Source: Verrucomicrobiota bacterium (GTDB lineage Bacteria > Verrucomicrobiota > Verrucomicrobiia > Chthoniobacterales > Xiphinematobacteraceae). Taken from it: a DNA stretch of 7,597 nucleotides. Below are positions 6,020 through 7,597 of this stretch, in pieces. The stretch lies in the NCBI GenBank assembly GCA_003176035.1, contig PSRL01000058.1:1-7597 (forward strand). Direction: 5' to 3'. The notes beneath the pieces are model-generated. The model was not told the DNA's origin. It saw nothing but the letters and a program-made list of their open reading frames with translations, and did no database searches. Each line of letters begins with the position of its first letter. Within the stretch, counting starts at the first letter, position 1. Position numbers and translations under genes: made by a program.

Positions 6020-6401
6020 AAAACAGCGCTTCGGCGCGGAAGGTGAAAGGATTGTCGCACGATATTTGCGTCGCCACGGCTTTCGAATTCTCTATCGAAA
6101 TTTTCGATCTCCCGGGGGCGGTGAAATTGATTTGGTTTGTCGGGATCAACGGGAAGCCTGTCTGGTCTTTGTAGAAGTCAAAAGCCGACAATCCACCCGC
6201 TTTGGCGATCCCTCCTTAGCTGTCCGGAGCCCAAAGCAACACCTTTTGATTCGCGGAGCGTCGGCTTGGCTGCGACTCCTAGGCAACTCTGAAGTACACT
6301 GTCGTTTTGATATTGTGGAATTAATAGGCAAGGGAGAATTTCCCGAAATCCGTCACATTCAGAATGCTTTCCCTGTCCCGGCGAATATGACGAGGATTTA
6401 A
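5952..6401 (+). CDS. yraN: YraN/UPF0102 family predicted nuclease
   Basis: A 149-residue member of UPF0102 (YraN), a small protein with a restriction-endonuclease-like fold whose exact substrate is unsettled. The core is complete: FGAEGERIVARYLRRHGF at 27-44, GGGEIDLVCRD at 55-65 with E58 and D60, and LVFVEVKSR at 71-79 with E75 and K77, giving the E-x-D ... E-x-K nuclease signature. FGDPSLAV and the C-terminal RFDIVEL are also family-typical. The ATG at 5952 lies inside rnhB, a 68-base overlap in another frame, preceded by a modest GAG five bases away. A TTG at 5982 would shorten the overlap but still lies in rnhB. The residues before about 27 are basic and not family-conserved, so the exact start is less certain than the identity. 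Confidence 0.92.
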   Translation: MDLARYIASRLLRWRRENSHSTEKQRFGAEGERIVARYLRRHGFRILYRNFRSPGGGEIDLVCRDQREACLVFVEVKSRQSTRFGDPSLAVRSPKQHLLIRGASAWLRLLGNSEVHCRFDIVELIGKGEFPEIRHIQNAFPVPANMTRI

Positions 6402-6406
6402 AATGA

Positions 6407-6532
6407 TACACCCTGAAAAGGGCTGAAAAGCATCCGGCGCCAGCGTTGCTCAGTCGTCGCGTAGCGCAAGGGGCTACACTTCCTCCTTCGAGTCTTGGCG
6501 GCAGACGCCTTTGAGGCCTTTTGCAGGGTGTA
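6407..6532. repeat. Intergenic element with matching inverted ends (MITE-like or structured RNA)
   Basis: The left end reads TACACCCTGAAAAGG (6407-6421) and the right end CCTTTTGCAGGGTGTA (6517-6532). These are reverse complements except for one extra base. The 95 bases between them are GC-rich and contain local hairpins: CCCT-GAAA-AGGG at 6411-6422 (a GNRA-type loop), GTAGC/GCTAC at 6461-6465 and 6473-6477, and GGCG/CGCC at 6497-6500 and 6506-6509. It nearly fills the gap between convergent yraN and gmd and codes for nothing convincing. It may be a small non-autonomous mobile or intergenic repeat, or a bidirectional terminator region. Only one copy is in the window. Confidence 0.5.
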
Positions 6533-6542
6533 CTATATCGCC

Positions 6543-7586
6543 TCACCAGGCGCCAACGAAAGAATGTTTCTTATTTCCGGACACTTCGTTAAAAGCCAGT
6601 TCGTGACGCGCAAGCTCCAGATCGGCTTCAGTCATAATTCGGACCAAATTCTTAAATTTCGTTTTGGGTTCCCAGCCAATTTGTTTTTTTAGCTTTGCTG
6701 AGTTACCAATTAATAAATCGACTTCGCTGGGGCGTTCATAACGTCCATCGTGCTTGACATATTTTTCCCAATCTAACCCAAGCAGGTTAAAGCATTCTTC
6801 GCAAAATTCTCGTACGGTGTGAGTCTCACCCGTAGCACACACGTAATCATCACCGCGGTCTTCTTGAAGAATCAACCACATGACTTCAACATACTCCTTA
6901 GCATAGCCCCAATCGCGCTGAGCATCAAGATTGCCGAGATAGAGTTTGTCTTGCAAACCCATCTTGATGCGGGTTGCCGCACGGGTGATTTTCCTTGTGA
7001 CAAATGTCTCTCCTCGACGAGGACTTTCATGATTAAAAAGAATCCCATTGGAGGCGTGGAGGCGATATGCTTCGCGATAATTTACGGTCAACCAATAGGC
7101 GAAAACCTTCGCGCAACCATATGGAGAGCGGGGATGAAAGGGAGTTGTCTCCGTTTGCGGAATTTCATGGACCTTTCCAAACATCTCCGAAGAGGACGCC
7201 TGATAAAAGCGCACATCCCGAGTCAGTCCGGCTTCACGCACCGCTTCCAAAAGTCGAACAGTACTTAACCCGGTTACGTCTCCGGTATATTCCGGGATGT
7301 CAAAGGAAACACGGACATGGCTTTGCGCGCCCAAATGGTAAATTTCATCCGGCTTGAGCTCATAAAGCAATTTTACCAGCTGAACGGAGTCCGCCAAGTC
7401 GCCGTAGTGAAGGAAAAGACGGACGCCTCGGGTGTGAGGATCATTATAAAGATGTTCGATGCGGCCGGTATTAAAAGTGGAAGCCCGGCGGATGATGCCA
7501 TGGACCTCATATCCCTTCTCCAAAAGTAATTCCGAAAGGTAGGAGCCATCCTGTCCGGTGATGCCAGTAATCAGCGCGCGTTTCAT
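6543..7586 (-). CDS. gmd: GDP-mannose 4,6-dehydratase
   Basis: NADP-dependent short-chain dehydrogenase that converts GDP-D-mannose to GDP-4-keto-6-deoxy-D-mannose, the branch point to GDP-fucose, GDP-rhamnose and related sugars for surface polysaccharide or glycan. The protein is complete at 347 residues, the usual length. Residues 6-16 (ITGITGQDGSY) form the nucleotide-binding G-x-x-G-x-x-G loop; RRASTFNTGRIEHLY at 33-47 is diagnostic of GMD. The catalytic set is present: S132 and E134 in SSSEMFG, with Y156 and K160 in YGCAKVF. LFNHESPRRGETFVTRKI follows at about 183-200, another GMD hallmark. The ATG at 7586 encodes the expected MKRALITG start, but the 11 bases upstream are pyrimidine-rich with no Shine-Dalgarno. 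A sugar-gene operon upstream, beyond the window, is plausible. Confidence 0.97.
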   Translation of the reverse strand: MKRALITGITGQDGSYLSELLLEKGYEVHGIIRRASTFNTGRIEHLYNDPHTRGVRLFLHYGDLADSVQLVKLLYELKPDEIYHLGAQSHVRVSFDIPEYTGDVTGLSTVRLLEAVREAGLTRDVRFYQASSSEMFGKVHEIPQTETTPFHPRSPYGCAKVFAYWLTVNYREAYRLHASNGILFNHESPRRGETFVTRKITRAATRIKMGLQDKLYLGNLDAQRDWGYAKEYVEVMWLILQEDRGDDYVCATGETHTVREFCEECFNLLGLDWEKYVKHDGRYERPSEVDLLIGNSAKLKKQIGWEPKTKFKNLVRIMTEADLELARHELAFNEVSGNKKHSFVGAW

Positions 7587-7597
7587 GAGGAAAAAAA

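Noticed and set aside
6497..6522. Possible intrinsic terminator after yraN (GGCG/CGCC or GCCT/AGGC stems followed by short T runs)
   Set aside because: Stems are only four base pairs and the T runs are three to four bases; too weak to call apart from the larger inverted-ended element.
6819..7268. 149-residue plus-strand frame inside gmd
   Set aside because: Antisense to a clearly conserved GMD region; no domain of its own.

Overview
This window is bacterial chromosome with compact housekeeping genes plus a few less familiar ones. The cell is probably Gram-negative: there is a lipoprotein-type periplasmic binding protein, and a GDP-mannose 4,6-dehydratase of the kind that feeds surface polysaccharide. 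Weak or absent Shine-Dalgarno sequences at most starts, a tandem CNNM/CBS pair, a DUF309 protein and an unfamiliar six-helix membrane protein after rnc suggest a PVC-type bacterium, perhaps Verrucomicrobiota. That placement is an impression from the protein sequences and was not tested by any search.

Layout. Positions 1-1418, minus strand: two tandem CNNM-transporter/CBS genes joined by an ATGA overlap; the second runs off the left edge. Positions 1419-1760: no convincing gene. Positions 1761-2231, plus: a DUF309 protein. Positions 2317-3444, plus: a branched-chain-amino-acid-type ABC substrate-binding lipoprotein without its transporter; its start codon lies in a perfect inverted repeat. Positions 3485-4731, minus: rnc, followed with an ATGA overlap by a six-helix membrane protein of unknown function. 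Positions 4732-5009: the divergent rnc/rplS control region, with a good promoter for rplS. Positions 5010-6401, plus: rplS, rnhB and yraN, with rnhB and yraN overlapping by 68 bases. Positions 6402-6542: a space between convergent genes, filled by an element of about 126 bases with matching inverted ends. Positions 6543-7586, minus: gmd, complete, with 11 bases before it at the window edge.

How the genes relate. rplS, rnhB and yraN form the tail of the well-known trmD-rplS-rnhB-yraN cluster, but trmD is absent and rnc lies divergently upstream. The two ribonucleases flank the ribosomal gene: RNase III matures rRNA, and RNase HII removes RNA from RNA:DNA hybrids and single ribonucleotides from DNA. 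The CNNM pair probably serves divalent-cation (Mg/Co) homeostasis. gmd begins GDP-fucose/GDP-rhamnose-type sugar synthesis and is likely part of a surface-sugar operon continuing beyond the right edge.

I see no CRISPR array, phage, transposase, defence system, tRNA or rRNA. The items most worth a second look are the inverted-ended element at 6407-6532, the palindrome on the lipoprotein start, the unknown membrane protein coupled to rnc, and an atypical first helix in one CNNM protein.
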